A stretch of DNA of 64,000 nucleotides from Corynebacterium tuberculostearicum SK141 (GTDB lineage: Bacteria; Actinomycetota; Actinomycetes; Mycobacteriales; Mycobacteriaceae): assembly GCF_000175635.1 (NCBI RefSeq), contig NZ_ACVP01000020.1:19782-83781 (forward strand). The letters run 5' to 3'. The notes beneath the pieces are model-generated. The model saw only the letters and a program-made list of their open reading frames with translations. It had not been told where the DNA came from and searched no databases. How positions within the stretch are numbered: the first letter of the stretch is position 1; every line of letters begins with the position of its first letter. This document shows, piece by piece, positions 51,555 through 61,622 of this stretch. The translations under genes were made by a program, and so were the position numbers.

Positions 51555-53498
51555 ATGACCGTAAGGCCGTATCCGTTTGGATTCTTAGTCAGCGACAAAC
51601 CCATTGCAGACCAAGAAATTGTCCTGCGCCATTTCAAGAAAATGGATGCTTGGAACGATTTGGAAGTGTATGTCCAACCAGACGAACCAGTTCAATTGAT
51701 CACAGGCAGTGATGCAAACATACTATGGTTTGGTCATGCTGCTTTCGTCGGAGATGATGAGGCCCAAAAGCCCTTTATCGACGCAGCATACGAGGCAGTC
51801 TCTTCGAGCTGGCAGGCATTTCACGAATTCCTAGATCTGGTAGTAGGCCGTTGGGCAGCTTTGATCGTTAAAGACGGAGAGGTTTCTGTCTATAATGACA
51901 CGCTCGCCAGCCAACCCGTTTATATCGCGCGCGACGAGTCAATCCTTTTCGCATCACATTTGCCGCTTCTACACCGCGAACTAAACGCGCGAACGGGCCA
52001 GGTCGAAGAACTAATCAACTTGGGCCAATATAAGCTTTGGGATCAAACTGAAGATTCTCGAATTTCCGCTCTGCCTCCGAATTTCTTCTTCGAATTTGCA
52101 CAGAAGAAATTAAAGAGGTTCTATCCGCATAAGGCTTTTGCGGCGCATAGTCTTCCGTTCGAGGAAGCGATCAATACCTCGATTCAGCTTGCCATCCGAT
52201 CTGTCGAACACTGGAACGGCCTTAACTACAAAGTCTACTGTGCTCTGACAGCCGGAATGGATACACGCGTCTGCGCAGCCTCCGCATTGGCAGCGAATGC
52301 GGACTTCAGTTTCGTCACCTACGGAAGTAACGAACCACCAACCCCAGAAGATGGGAATACAAAGAAATCTTATAAACAAGATGTCCAGGTCTCGAGTGAT
52401 ATTGCAGAGGCCTTCAATAAGCAACATACAGTTCTGGCAATGGAAGATGTTAAAGACTTTCCCCTTTCTGCTAAGGAAAAGGAAATACTACGAGAAAATA
52501 CGGTCGGCAAGCATGCTTTGAACTTCCAAGGCCTTTATGAAAACTCTCTCGGCACCCAACCTGCAATCTGCTTCGTAGGCACCGGATTAGAGTCCTTCAA
52601 AGACTATTTTTCTCAATCAAGAAGGCCTTCAACGGAGTTTGAAAACTTTTCTCGGATCGTAAAAAGCCTTGGAGGCTTTTCCAAGGATGGTAATCAAACG
52701 AACTTCACCATAGATACAGCCAGAGAGCTTTGGGAAACTTTTGATGTTCAGTCGGTCGAAAAATACGGCTATCCAGTCGCGAACGCACTGTATCAGGAGC
52801 TTCGAGCCGGAAGGTTCCAATCAGAAGCCATTAATTGCCAAGCCACCGCTTTCCTGCCTATAAACCCAGTGGCAATTCGAAAGATTTTCGAACTAGCTCA
52901 GGCTCCGTCCTTTTACGACCGCAAGAACGCCATCTTCGCAAAATCCTTCATCCGAGGTGCATTCCCTCCATTGACAACTTTCCCGGTTAATGGTCAAGAA
53001 TTCTCAATTGAGTGGAGTACACACGTCGACGGCGGAAAAGTCTATAGCAGAACAGCCGAGGGACTCCCAGCTGAACAAGAAAGGCAGGACATCCCAGACT
53101 TAATCCAACTTAGGTCCGAAAACCTGCACGAAGGCGGTGAGCAATTCTTCCGCAAGCCCTTTAAGTCGGAAATGGGCTCAATTCGTATTACTTTTAGCAA
53201 TCACTACAACATCGGCCGTGATGCAAAAAGCGTCGTCATTTTTATTCGGGTAAATGGAGAAGACCTTTACACTCTTCCAATTGGGAGAAGAAATGACCCT
53301 TGTACCGTCTCAATTGATGGTTTGATACAAGGGGACGAAATCGACTTAGGAATCAGGTCTACACGTGCTAATGGTCCAGCTTGGAAAAATGTCAGCCTTT
53401 TGAAACTAACTGAGTGGCAGGAATGCAGATCTGACGCCCTTCCGCCGCAACTCTTGGTTGCATCAACTAGAAACTTTTCTCTGCCAAATCCCGACTAA
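51555..53498 (+). CDS. Asparagine-synthase-like protein of a polysaccharide locus
   Basis: The 647-aa protein resembles the two-domain fold of asparagine synthetases. The N-terminal region shows LVVGRWAALIVKDGEVSVYNDTLASQPVYI, where the glutaminase domain would lie, but the N-terminal catalytic Cys is absent (sequence starts MTVRPYPF). The middle carries a degenerate PP-loop VYCALTAGMDTRVCAAS where synthetases have SGGxDSx. The last 150 residues look like a beta-rich add-on. It may amidate or otherwise modify a sugar, or be non-catalytic. It runs with wecC and ends 235 bp before the convergent ABC exporter genes. Confidence 0.6.
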   Translation: MTVRPYPFGFLVSDKPIADQEIVLRHFKKMDAWNDLEVYVQPDEPVQLITGSDANILWFGHAAFVGDDEAQKPFIDAAYEAVSSSWQAFHEFLDLVVGRWAALIVKDGEVSVYNDTLASQPVYIARDESILFASHLPLLHRELNARTGQVEELINLGQYKLWDQTEDSRISALPPNFFFEFAQKKLKRFYPHKAFAAHSLPFEEAINTSIQLAIRSVEHWNGLNYKVYCALTAGMDTRVCAASALAANADFSFVTYGSNEPPTPEDGNTKKSYKQDVQVSSDIAEAFNKQHTVLAMEDVKDFPLSAKEKEILRENTVGKHALNFQGLYENSLGTQPAICFVGTGLESFKDYFSQSRRPSTEFENFSRIVKSLGGFSKDGNQTNFTIDTARELWETFDVQSVEKYGYPVANALYQELRAGRFQSEAINCQATAFLPINPVAIRKIFELAQAPSFYDRKNAIFAKSFIRGAFPPLTTFPVNGQEFSIEWSTHVDGGKVYSRTAEGLPAEQERQDIPDLIQLRSENLHEGGEQFFRKPFKSEMGSIRITFSNHYNIGRDAKSVVIFIRVNGEDLYTLPIGRRNDPCTVSIDGLIQGDEIDLGIRSTRANGPAWKNVSLLKLTEWQECRSDALPPQLLVASTRNFSLPNPD

Positions 53499-53733
53499 TT
53501 GGCTCCTGTTAACTCGTTGTACGATGATTGGTTCGTAGAGAACAAGCCCTCAATTGTTCTCTACCCATGACCCCAAGACAGCACGGATGCAACTAATTTT
53601 AGTCTTTGGCGCAATGCCAGCTCCAGATGTCGTAGGCAGTCTCTGCTCTGCCTTCTAGTCTAGCCAGTTTCGCTATTCTTCTTCGGTCTGGAGCCTGACC
53701 CACGAACTACTTCACCATACTGCAGCAAACGCC

Positions 53734-54603
53734 CTAGAGCATCTCCCCTAAAACAGGAGACCCATTTAGAAATTTACTTACTTGAGAGTCGAACAAAATA
53801 GACGGCTTTTTGTAAACACCTTTAACACCGCAAATCAGTTCCTCGGCAGATTCAAAATTCTTTCGAGCCATCCTCGCAGTCCATTTATTGTATAGGAGTG
53901 TAATTGTCGTTACATCTCCATCAGCGATAATTTGCCCATCGTGTAGCCAAACTACCCTTGTACACATACTTTTGATTGAGGACATGGCATGGGAGACTAG
54001 GAAAATGGTTCCGGCATTAGTCAGGAAGCTGTTCATCCGCTCTTGCGCCCGTTCAGTAAATGATGCGTCACCTGTACCTAAAGCTTCGTCAATCAGCAAC
54101 AATTCACGCTGCACCGCAGTGGATATAGCAAATTTCAGCCTGGCCCCCATTCCAGAAGAATAGGTCTTCATAGGTCGATCAACCGCCTTGCCTATCTCGG
54201 CGAAATCAATAATTTCGTCTGTAAGGCTATCGATTTGGTTTTGATCTACTCCTTGAGCAAGTAATCCGAGCCTAATATTTGTTCTTCCGGGAAGCCTAGG
54301 TTGTAAGGCTGCCGATACATTTAGAAGCGTCGGTGTCGAAGAGAGTAGTATTTCTCCTTCATCAGGGGCTTCGTTTCCCGCGATCAATCGCATCAACGTA
54401 GACTTACCCGAACCGTTACGTCCGAGTACGCCGATGCATTCACCCTTCTTGGCATACATCGAAACTCCGTCAAGGGCTCGTACAAAGTCGCCTTCACGTT
54501 CATTAGACAACTGCGGTCTACGAAAAATACTTCTTTTATTATCTGCTCGATAATATCGTGCGACATCCCTTACAATAACGCTTGGCTTATCTAACGTGTA
54601 CAT
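53734..54603 (-). CDS. Polysaccharide ABC exporter, ATP-binding protein (Wzt/TagH type)
   Basis: The 289-aa protein has Walker A GVLGRNGSGKSTLMRL, a signature region YSSGMGARLKFAIST (in place of LSGGQ), Walker B LLIDEALGTGDASF and the His switch VSHAMSSI. This combination marks the polysaccharide/teichoic-acid export ATPases. ATG 54603 was chosen; a TTG at 54639 opens the frame earlier. It overlaps the permease gene by 17 bp. Confidence 0.93.
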   Translation of the reverse strand: MYTLDKPSVIVRDVARYYRADNKRSIFRRPQLSNEREGDFVRALDGVSMYAKKGECIGVLGRNGSGKSTLMRLIAGNEAPDEGEILLSSTPTLLNVSAALQPRLPGRTNIRLGLLAQGVDQNQIDSLTDEIIDFAEIGKAVDRPMKTYSSGMGARLKFAISTAVQRELLLIDEALGTGDASFTERAQERMNSFLTNAGTIFLVSHAMSSIKSMCTRVVWLHDGQIIADGDVTTITLLYNKWTARMARKNFESAEELICGVKGVYKKPSILFDSQVSKFLNGSPVLGEML

Positions 54604-55498
54604 ATCGGTCTTCAGCTCTCCAGAAAAAAATAAACCCAACTACAGCCGTACCAACGGACCAAAGAACCAGTGTTAACCACTCCATAGCATTTGGACATTG
54701 CCCATACATAACAACACCCCTGGCTGCCTGAAGAAACTGGTACGCAGGGTTTGCTTGCATCACCTGCTGAACCTCAGGAATACGCGCATATCTTTCGACC
54801 GAGAAAAACACCCCTGATACATAAAACCAAGCACGGTTAACGAAAAACACGACCTTTTTAGCATCAGGAAGGAAAGCAGTCACTCGCGCTGAAATTAAAA
54901 GCAGCCCAAACGAAAATATGTGAATAAGAAAGTAGATCGGAATTATAAGAATAATCGTCCACTTAGGCCAAGTTCCCCATTGAAAAGCTAATGCAGCCAC
55001 TACAGCAAGCAGTCCTGGAATGAGGTTACTAATAAAACCTCTAATGGCTTCACCGACCACCAACGATACCCTAGGAAATCTGAAGGTCCGCATCATTGCT
55101 TTTGATCGCTGGACCAATCCCGAACCGCTTCCAAGCCCACGTGACATCATTGAGAAATAGGTTAAGCCGATGATCAAAAACCCTACGAAATTATCTACTC
55201 CCCGAGATGTCCGCAGTACTAATCCAAACATGAGCCCGTACATCGCGATACGCAACAATGGTTCAAGCAGATTCCAAAGACGCCCCAAGAACATATCATC
55301 ATTGTCAGCTGAAGCTTTGAATTTAGCATGCTCATAAATAAAATTCCGGTAATGCCAGGTCTCCGAAATATAAGCGGCTAACGACTTTCTTTTATTGCTT
55401 GCAGACAGCCCCTCATCGGGCACCAGTACGGTGTACCTCTGTTTTGGAGCTGCATCTTGAAGGAAGCGGATCGCATCAGCTTCTTGCTGATCAGCCAT
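54587..55498 (-). CDS. Polysaccharide ABC exporter, permease (Wzm/TagG type)
   Basis: The 303-aa protein has six helices in the ABC-2 pattern, with the cytoplasmic N-terminal segment (WHYRNFIYEHAKFKASADND), LGRLWNLLEPLLRIAMYGLM and the C-terminal NPAYQFLQAARGVVM loop typical of TagG/RfbA permeases. With the ATPase downstream it exports a lipid-linked glycan across the membrane. GGGAG precedes the ATG. Confidence 0.93.
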   Translation of the reverse strand: MADQQEADAIRFLQDAAPKQRYTVLVPDEGLSASNKRKSLAAYISETWHYRNFIYEHAKFKASADNDDMFLGRLWNLLEPLLRIAMYGLMFGLVLRTSRGVDNFVGFLIIGLTYFSMMSRGLGSGSGLVQRSKAMMRTFRFPRVSLVVGEAIRGFISNLIPGLLAVVAALAFQWGTWPKWTIILIIPIYFLIHIFSFGLLLISARVTAFLPDAKKVVFFVNRAWFYVSGVFFSVERYARIPEVQQVMQANPAYQFLQAARGVVMYGQCPNAMEWLTLVLWSVGTAVVGFIFFWRAEDRYVHVR

Positions 55499-55616
55499 TG
55501 ATCTCCCTCTTCTGAATCCTACTGGATGTTCCCGATTGAGAACCTAACAAATGCTCTTAATCCTATCACTGGACCCTGATCCAGAAGCAGGGCAAACACA
55601 CAGCCATCTTGACTTC

Positions 55617-56960
55617 TTAAGCATCATAAAGTCTATAGATTTCTTCTAATACCTTTTCCGCATAGATAAGATTATCGCCCTGAAGACTATCAAGTTTCGG
55701 CTTATACACTTCAGACATTGTTGGTTCGAGTTGATACTTTCTGAATCGCTGGATTAGACCATATTTTCTCAAAAGTTTTGATTGAGCTCTCTCTCGAATC
55801 AACGCCTTGGAAAAATACTCCGTCCCTATTTCATTAGTGACTGAATCGTTTCGCTCAGCGTAATAGACAATGTAGGGGCGTGAACACAATACGATACGGT
55901 TTGCTTTCAATAATATTTCCCAGCCGAAAACTGTATCCTGCCCAACGGCGCCTTCTATAAAATTCAAACTGCAATTCTGGAGGAACTGCAAGTCAATTAC
56001 CGAGGCTTGAGTCGAAATAACGGGGAAACGATGCGCTTGCTGCAGTAGCGATTTCGGGTTTGATACTATTTTTCGTCTGCGAAAAGTATGGCGTGAATTA
56101 GCGCTTAGACGCTTCCCTACTTTTAGCTGATACCCTGTTGCCGCATCGGGGCGCTTCGAGCCAGAATAAAACTGGCGGAGCAGTTCGTCGTAGCCCCCCA
56201 CAGAAATTTCATTGTCTGGGTCGAGGAAAGAGACGAGGCCTGAAGTTGCCTTAGATAGCCCTTTATTGCGAGGAACCGACGCGGAACCACTGGGTGTTCC
56301 TTTGAGTCTGATTACTTCTACATTTCTAATGCCAGATTCAAGTTCAGTCAATATTTCTTTTGTTCTGTCATCATCCGAAGCGTCATCCACTATCAGAACA
56401 CGCATTCTTTTCCACGCCTCGTTTGCCACAAGACTCGGAAGACACTTAGCGAGTAAGAAAATGCCATTGTTATGGACTGGAACAACAACGTCTAACACAC
56501 TTGGCCCCGGAAAAATGGCTTGGGAACACCTTCTTACCTCGTCCCAAACTGCTTTGCTTTGTCGTTTAAATGAACCGGCCTGAGCACCGTTGTCGCCCAT
56601 AAGTCCACCTTGTTCATACCAAAGTGCACACTGTCTGAACGCACAGATCAGCTCCAAATTCTTCCCAAGTCTCGAAGTTAACTGACCGGAGAATGGCATC
56701 CTCACACTGGGGAAGTGATTGAAAAGTTGCTGACTGTAAAGTCTAGTCTCGACTTGTCGAGACGCCTCTATCTCGGAGGACACCGCCTTTAAAAGCTCCC
56801 GGCCAGACACAGAACCATGGACGTACGTCTGCCTTGAAATTGAGCGCAGAAGCAACGCATACATTTTCAATGCGACCCTATGCTGAAGTCGTCCAGCGGT
56901 TGAAAGAAGAACTTTAGGATTCATATGTGATCCACATGCGAGTTGACGAACAAATTTCAT
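55617..56960 (-). CDS. Glycosyltransferase family 2 protein
   Basis: The 447-aa protein has a GT-A domain from about residue 155: VLDVVVPVHNNGIFLLAKCL, VLIVDDASDDDRT, NKGLSKATSGLVSFLDPDNE (the DxD region as DPDN) and later EGAVGQDTVFGWEI. The N-terminal 150 residues form a helical extension. It should add a sugar from a nucleotide donor to the repeat unit. It overlaps the upstream gene by 4 bp (ATGA). Confidence 0.88.
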   Translation of the reverse strand: MKFVRQLACGSHMNPKVLLSTAGRLQHRVALKMYALLLRSISRQTYVHGSVSGRELLKAVSSEIEASRQVETRLYSQQLFNHFPSVRMPFSGQLTSRLGKNLELICAFRQCALWYEQGGLMGDNGAQAGSFKRQSKAVWDEVRRCSQAIFPGPSVLDVVVPVHNNGIFLLAKCLPSLVANEAWKRMRVLIVDDASDDDRTKEILTELESGIRNVEVIRLKGTPSGSASVPRNKGLSKATSGLVSFLDPDNEISVGGYDELLRQFYSGSKRPDAATGYQLKVGKRLSANSRHTFRRRKIVSNPKSLLQQAHRFPVISTQASVIDLQFLQNCSLNFIEGAVGQDTVFGWEILLKANRIVLCSRPYIVYYAERNDSVTNEIGTEYFSKALIRERAQSKLLRKYGLIQRFRKYQLEPTMSEVYKPKLDSLQGDNLIYAEKVLEEIYRLYDA

Positions 56961-57808
56961 TCGCTACGTAATCGCTCTAGTTCTCGATTGATCTTCTGGA
57001 TAGTATAAGGCTTTCCGAGAGGATTGTGCCCCATGTTCACATCATGATAAAGATTAAAGCTGAAAGTTGGCTTCTTACCTAATGACTCGAAGCCCTCCAG
57101 TCTCGACAAAATTGGCTTTAGCTGCTGTTCAACGTCTCCGGCACTAGCAATATTTAAAAGAACTTCAGTTTTCGGAACATAACCAACATGTTCGAACAGA
57201 TCTATCACATTTACTCGCCAAGGCTGCCGTGTCCGCACCTCTTCGATTTCAGAGCCATTAAAAACATCTCTAAGAAGAGCATTTACAAAGCGTTCGTTGT
57301 ACAAAGACCAGTCAAGCTGAGGATTGTTTACTATGGCTGTACTACCCCGGTCTTTAGCAGCACAGCAAACGGCTTGGAAGCCACCAGCAGAACTTCCATA
57401 GTGTACGGTCTTATCGGAGTCTGCTAAGTCGAAGCGCTCGCGAAGTGCCAGAATAACGTCGTAGTAGGCATCAATTGCCCACTCCTTTTCGGAATTCTGC
57501 GCCCATCCAATCTGTAACCGCTCGTGTTTAAGCATCGTCGGGTCAGCAATTTGGACTACCGTTGCCTCAAATTCATCCAACCATGACGATCTTTGAAAAA
57601 CAATACCGTCAGGAGCCTTCGATCTCTGGATAGCTCCGTTATAAGTGACCAGCAAAGTATCACTGTTGTTCTTCGCCTGACTTAGAAGAACGGGGACGCG
57701 GCAGGACCCGACTGCGACTATAAATCGAGATTCACCACGCTTCCCTCCTTCCAGCTCCTGGTCAGATATTTGGTTGATCTCATCAAGACTATAAGTTTTC
57801 AAAACCAC
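56957..57808 (-). CDS. Alpha/beta-hydrolase-like protein of the polysaccharide locus
   Basis: The 283-aa protein has a hydrolase-type nucleophile elbow HYGSSAGGFQAVCCAA (about 142-158) and a C-terminal His in NLYHDVNMGHNPLGK, with an intervening VVNNPQLDWSLYN. This matches capsule-associated esterase- or acetyltransferase-like proteins, but the substrate is unknown. The start is GTG 57808, just after the stop of the preceding membrane protein gene. It is coupled to the GT2 gene by a 4-bp overlap. Confidence 0.6.
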   Translation of the reverse strand: MVLKTYSLDEINQISDQELEGGKRGESRFIVAVGSCRVPVLLSQAKNNSDTLLVTYNGAIQRSKAPDGIVFQRSSWLDEFEATVVQIADPTMLKHERLQIGWAQNSEKEWAIDAYYDVILALRERFDLADSDKTVHYGSSAGGFQAVCCAAKDRGSTAIVNNPQLDWSLYNERFVNALLRDVFNGSEIEEVRTRQPWRVNVIDLFEHVGYVPKTEVLLNIASAGDVEQQLKPILSRLEGFESLGKKPTFSFNLYHDVNMGHNPLGKPYTIQKINRELERLRSE

Positions 57809-58597
57809 TCACCTCGTATACTCGACAAGTTGGGAGTACTTAGCCGGCTCGAGTGCCGCATTTGGGTAGAACAGACGCACACCATACATGATTCCAACGG
57901 GTGCAATTTCCTTGAAACCCGAAATCGACGAAACCCGTTCCTTGCACCCAGCTTCAACAATCAAGAGTGCACTGTGCCGTAGATAGTTTCTCGACAAAAG
58001 TAGTCCTCGCTCCGAGTTAAAACTGTCTCCGTCAACGATGACTAAGTTGACCGAACTTTCTTCTAGTAGATCTGAAGAAAGATTGGTCCACTTTTCAGTA
58101 TCGATCTTCAATTCTCGACTAAATCGCTCACACCAAATGTCTGTAGTTAAGACTAGGGTAGGGCCCATCCATTTGACGACCTTGTCAATAGATACCAAGG
58201 AAGCCAATGGGATACCATCTTCCGTGGGCCGATATTCATTTATTTCGCATATAAACGATTCAATTTGACTCGGCAATTGCGATTCAGTCTGGCGGGGACT
58301 TTCAACTTCGTCAGCTTTGGCATGTTCGGTCGACGCATGGCTAGAAAAGTTATCAACTTTTTCTTCTAATTTGACGATTCCGCTATTCAGCTGACGCTGT
58401 ACCTTTTCTATTTTGCGAAATGCCTTGAAGCTGCCCCTTTCAGTTGCGCGCAACACGGCGATGAGCCCTAAAGCCACTAGGACAGCCTCGATATAGAGCA
58501 ATGAGACACTTTTCAAGACAATGCCTGCAACAGCGCAAACAATGGACAATATGAGTATCAGAAAAAGCAACAACTGACGGCGTGAAAAATTCTTCAT
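57809..58597 (-). CDS. Membrane-anchored protein of unknown function
   Basis: The 262-aa protein starts with two close membrane helices (about 7-28 and 32-50), then a coiled-coil-like segment (about 60-85) and a C-terminal soluble domain with LVIVDGDSFNSERGLLLSR that resembles the core of a Rossmann-type transferase without its glycine-rich loop. ATG 58597 was chosen because AGGAG lies upstream. It sits between a GT4 gene and the hydrolase-like gene with tight spacing, so a role in the same surface glycan is likely. Confidence 0.6.
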   Translation of the reverse strand: MKNFSRRQLLLFLILILSIVCAVAGIVLKSVSLLYIEAVLVALGLIAVLRATERGSFKAFRKIEKVQRQLNSGIVKLEEKVDNFSSHASTEHAKADEVESPRQTESQLPSQIESFICEINEYRPTEDGIPLASLVSIDKVVKWMGPTLVLTTDIWCERFSRELKIDTEKWTNLSSDLLEESSVNLVIVDGDSFNSERGLLLSRNYLRHSALLIVEAGCKERVSSISGFKEIAPVGIMYGVRLFYPNAALEPAKYSQLVEYTR

Positions 58598-58604
58598 ATT
58601 TCTC

Positions 58605-60056
58605 CTAAGATACTGATGGATAGACAATATCGCCGCGGCGATGAACCTGCACTACATCGGTTAGAAATGGCAAGTGCCGGAAAGGCGATGCGGTAGCTCT
58701 AATTTCACGCGCCATGGTTGCTGCCGCCCAATCCCAGTTGTGTTCCTCGGTCACTAGCGCACTTGCGAACTTTGAAAGTGCAATTTGCTTTTCCCGATTT
58801 CCTAAAAGATCCGAGATCTTGTTGAGTAACTCTTCCGGTTCGCCTTGTTGAAATACAACTGCAGCCTTCCCCCCACGTGAAACTTCCGAGAGCGCAGAAA
58901 CTGAAGATACAACGAGGGGCCTCCCCGCAGCCATTGCTTCGAACGGCTTTAACGGAGTTACGTTTTCGGTAGCAGGAGTTGACAGTCGTGGAAGAACGAT
59001 TAGGTTTGTATCTTCAAAAACCCCCACGGCTTCGTCTGCGGAAACTGGGCCCGGTATATCCACCAGATCCGAAACGTCTAACTCTCCAGCTAGGCTTCTG
59101 AGCTTCTCCAACTCAGCGCCCTTGCCTACGATTCTTACGCGAAGAAATTTTTGCCGTTGCTTTCCCAAAGCAACAGCTCGAATAAGGGTTTCAAGTCCTT
59201 CATAATCAACTAGAGACCCTACGTAGCCTACGTCGTACTTAAATTTTTCCTTCTCCTCCAACGGAGTGATGTGAACAAACTTCGACGTGTCGACAGCGTT
59301 TGGTACCAGCCCGATGTCGAGTCCATGCTCGCTCCGGTCATCTAACAACTTCGCCATGGAGCTATTCATAGTGACTACACGATCAGCGAATCGACAAGTG
59401 GTGTCTTCCATGCGCTCAATTCTTTGGGCTTTGCCGGCTTGCCCTCGACCTTCAAACACAAGTTCCCAAAGGCCTGAAACTTCATACAGTACCGGCACCC
59501 CCAATTCGTGGGCTGCAATCAATGCTGGGAGCGCAATAAGGTATGTGGACCGAACATGTACCACATTGGGCCGCTCCACTAAGAACACCTCTCGGTACCA
59601 GTCGATGGCCTTAAACATGTACTCAAATTCGCCGCTTTTGCGAGGGAAGTCCGCCGGGAGATGCCTATACTCCACGCCGTCAACTTGATCTACCGGAAAA
59701 GGAAAATCTTCTTTGGAGTTTACTCGTTCGGAATAGAAACCCGGCCGTGTATATGCCCGGACATTGATTCCGTTGCGCATCAGCCCCTTAAGCAGTCCCT
59801 GCGCTCTTCCTGTATAGCCACCAGTATGATTCGGCAAGCTCGCGTGAAGAATGGTCACGACTTTGATGTCATCCATTCCCTCAGAAGCAGCTTGTTTGTC
59901 GCCCTCCTCAAGAGCACGAGCACGCTCAAGCAGTTTAAGTGCATACCTCGACTCCCGGATTGCTCCTCTAATGTCTTTTCGATTGAATCGGCTAAGTTTC
60001 TGTCCAGCAACGAATTCAAAGTCAGCTTCATTCCAAGCATCAATAACTTTAGACAT
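58605..60056 (-). CDS. Glycosyltransferase family 4 protein
   Basis: The 483-aa GT-B protein has an N-terminal acceptor domain with LPNHTGGYTGRAQGLLKGL, a helical lead of about 65 residues, and a C-terminal donor domain with VGYVGSLVDYEGLETLIRAV, RIVGKGAELEKL and the E-x7-E type motif in TPLKPFEAMAAGRPLVVS. It transfers a sugar to the glycan under assembly. Confidence 0.9.
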   Translation of the reverse strand: MSKVIDAWNEADFEFVAGQKLSRFNRKDIRGAIRESRYALKLLERARALEEGDKQAASEGMDDIKVVTILHASLPNHTGGYTGRAQGLLKGLMRNGINVRAYTRPGFYSERVNSKEDFPFPVDQVDGVEYRHLPADFPRKSGEFEYMFKAIDWYREVFLVERPNVVHVRSTYLIALPALIAAHELGVPVLYEVSGLWELVFEGRGQAGKAQRIERMEDTTCRFADRVVTMNSSMAKLLDDRSEHGLDIGLVPNAVDTSKFVHITPLEEKEKFKYDVGYVGSLVDYEGLETLIRAVALGKQRQKFLRVRIVGKGAELEKLRSLAGELDVSDLVDIPGPVSADEAVGVFEDTNLIVLPRLSTPATENVTPLKPFEAMAAGRPLVVSSVSALSEVSRGGKAAVVFQQGEPEELLNKISDLLGNREKQIALSKFASALVTEEHNWDWAAATMAREIRATASPFRHLPFLTDVVQVHRRGDIVYPSVS

Positions 60057-60074
60057 CTTCCTGCCCTAAAATTC

Positions 60075-61622
60075 CTAAGATTCAGTGGTTAGTTCTCGGT
60101 ACAGCATAGCCAATTTTCTAGAATTAGCTTCCCAAGTGTTTTCCTCAAGCCAAAACTTTTCGGCCGCCAATGCCGCCGGGTCTTTGATAGCTTCACGGAT
60201 TCCGACTGCGAGATCAGTGGGGGAATCAGGCGGAACGAACATAGCAAAACCCCCAGTAACTTCTCTGAGAGCAGGCAAATCTGAGCAAACGACAGGTGTA
60301 CCCAAAGCCAAGGCATTTAAGATTTTAATGGGAGTAACGTTTCTTGTGACTGTGGAGTCTGTTCTTGGAACCACAAAAACGTCAAAAATTGAATACCACC
60401 CTTGGATTTCGTTTGCTGGCTGCTTCCCTGCAAAATACACTCGATCGCTTACTCCTAAAGACTTGCAAAGGGTGAAGAGTCTTCTGCGGTCCTCTCCATC
60501 GCCCACCAGAACTAATTGAATATCATCATCGAGAAACTGTACAGCACGGATTAACGTCTCAAGGCCCTCGTATGAAACTAGGGAGCTAATAGTCCCAATA
60601 ATCTTTTTGTTTTGGAACCCCAGTTTCCGGCGTATTGCAAAGGCACTCCTTGGATCAAGCTTCATATGCCGATCAACGGCATTTGGAACTACGGTCACTT
60701 TGCTCTCAGAAATTCCTGATTGGATGAGTTTCTCTTGAGACAACTTGCTAAGTACAACAACCGCACTTGCCTTTTTCGCAGCTTCCAACTCTCGACCCTG
60801 AGATTCTCGGTAGTAGAAGGATCTCTTCGCTTCGGATGCTAGTGAGGCTGGGAATTTGGACAACCACGTATTATGCGGCTCACCACGCATCTCGTAAATC
60901 CAAGGCACCCCCAGCTCGTTTGCTACATCAGAAATCAAAGCTGCATTTTTGAAATCAGAAGTTGTTTGAATAACTGCTATGTCCTGTTTCCTGCAGATTT
61001 CAAGAAGCATTTTCTTGGCTAGGTCATACTTTTTCTGCTCGCCGAATGGCCAAATTTTAGGAATAAGTAGCGCCTGATAAGGCACACTATTGTGCGATTC
61101 TGGGACTTTTCCTATCACCAGTGGGTACCCTAATCTGCTCACTACGGAAAGGGCGTTTACTCTTCCTCGGAGAGAGTCAACCAACGCTGCTGTTCGTACA
61201 GTGTACCCAGACTGTGTATAGGGCGACGAGTTGTTAACAAAGTACAAAAGGTTAATGTCTCGACCACAGGAAACTCGGTCTACCCCCTTGTGTATCTTGA
61301 AATCAAACTGCTTTCGCTTAGTTCTCACGAAGAAAAGCTTGTGAGAGTGAAGGAACTTTTTTACTAAGGAGAGCCTCGAATACGCAGACTCAAATTCTTG
61401 ATAGTTTCCAGTTTCTACCAGAAGATATAAGGCCTTACCATCAACCAACTTGCTAGAACCGAAAATATCGAAGGCGCTGAATTTGCTCTGTTGTACAGCC
61501 TGATACCCCAAAAACCGCTGCTTTGCCTGATGTATGAAATGCTCAGGCTCCAACAGGAACTTTTCTACCGCAAAGGGGATTACAACCGCGCTATAGTTTA
61601 ACCATCTAAGGGCCTTCTTCAT
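60075..61622 (-). CDS. Glycosyltransferase family 4 protein
   Basis: The 515-aa protein is a paralogue of the neighbouring GT4. It has an N-terminal extension of about 125 residues, then YFVNNSSPYTQSGYTVRTAA, and the donor domain IGTISSLVSYEGLETLIRAV, LVGDGEDRRRL and TPIKILNALALGTPVVCS. The 18-bp gap and similar donor domains suggest that the two arose by duplication. It overlaps the next gene upstream by 4 bp. Confidence 0.9.
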   Translation of the reverse strand: MKKALRWLNYSAVVIPFAVEKFLLEPEHFIHQAKQRFLGYQAVQQSKFSAFDIFGSSKLVDGKALYLLVETGNYQEFESAYSRLSLVKKFLHSHKLFFVRTKRKQFDFKIHKGVDRVSCGRDINLLYFVNNSSPYTQSGYTVRTAALVDSLRGRVNALSVVSRLGYPLVIGKVPESHNSVPYQALLIPKIWPFGEQKKYDLAKKMLLEICRKQDIAVIQTTSDFKNAALISDVANELGVPWIYEMRGEPHNTWLSKFPASLASEAKRSFYYRESQGRELEAAKKASAVVVLSKLSQEKLIQSGISESKVTVVPNAVDRHMKLDPRSAFAIRRKLGFQNKKIIGTISSLVSYEGLETLIRAVQFLDDDIQLVLVGDGEDRRRLFTLCKSLGVSDRVYFAGKQPANEIQGWYSIFDVFVVPRTDSTVTRNVTPIKILNALALGTPVVCSDLPALREVTGGFAMFVPPDSPTDLAVGIREAIKDPAALAAEKFWLEENTWEANSRKLAMLYRELTTES

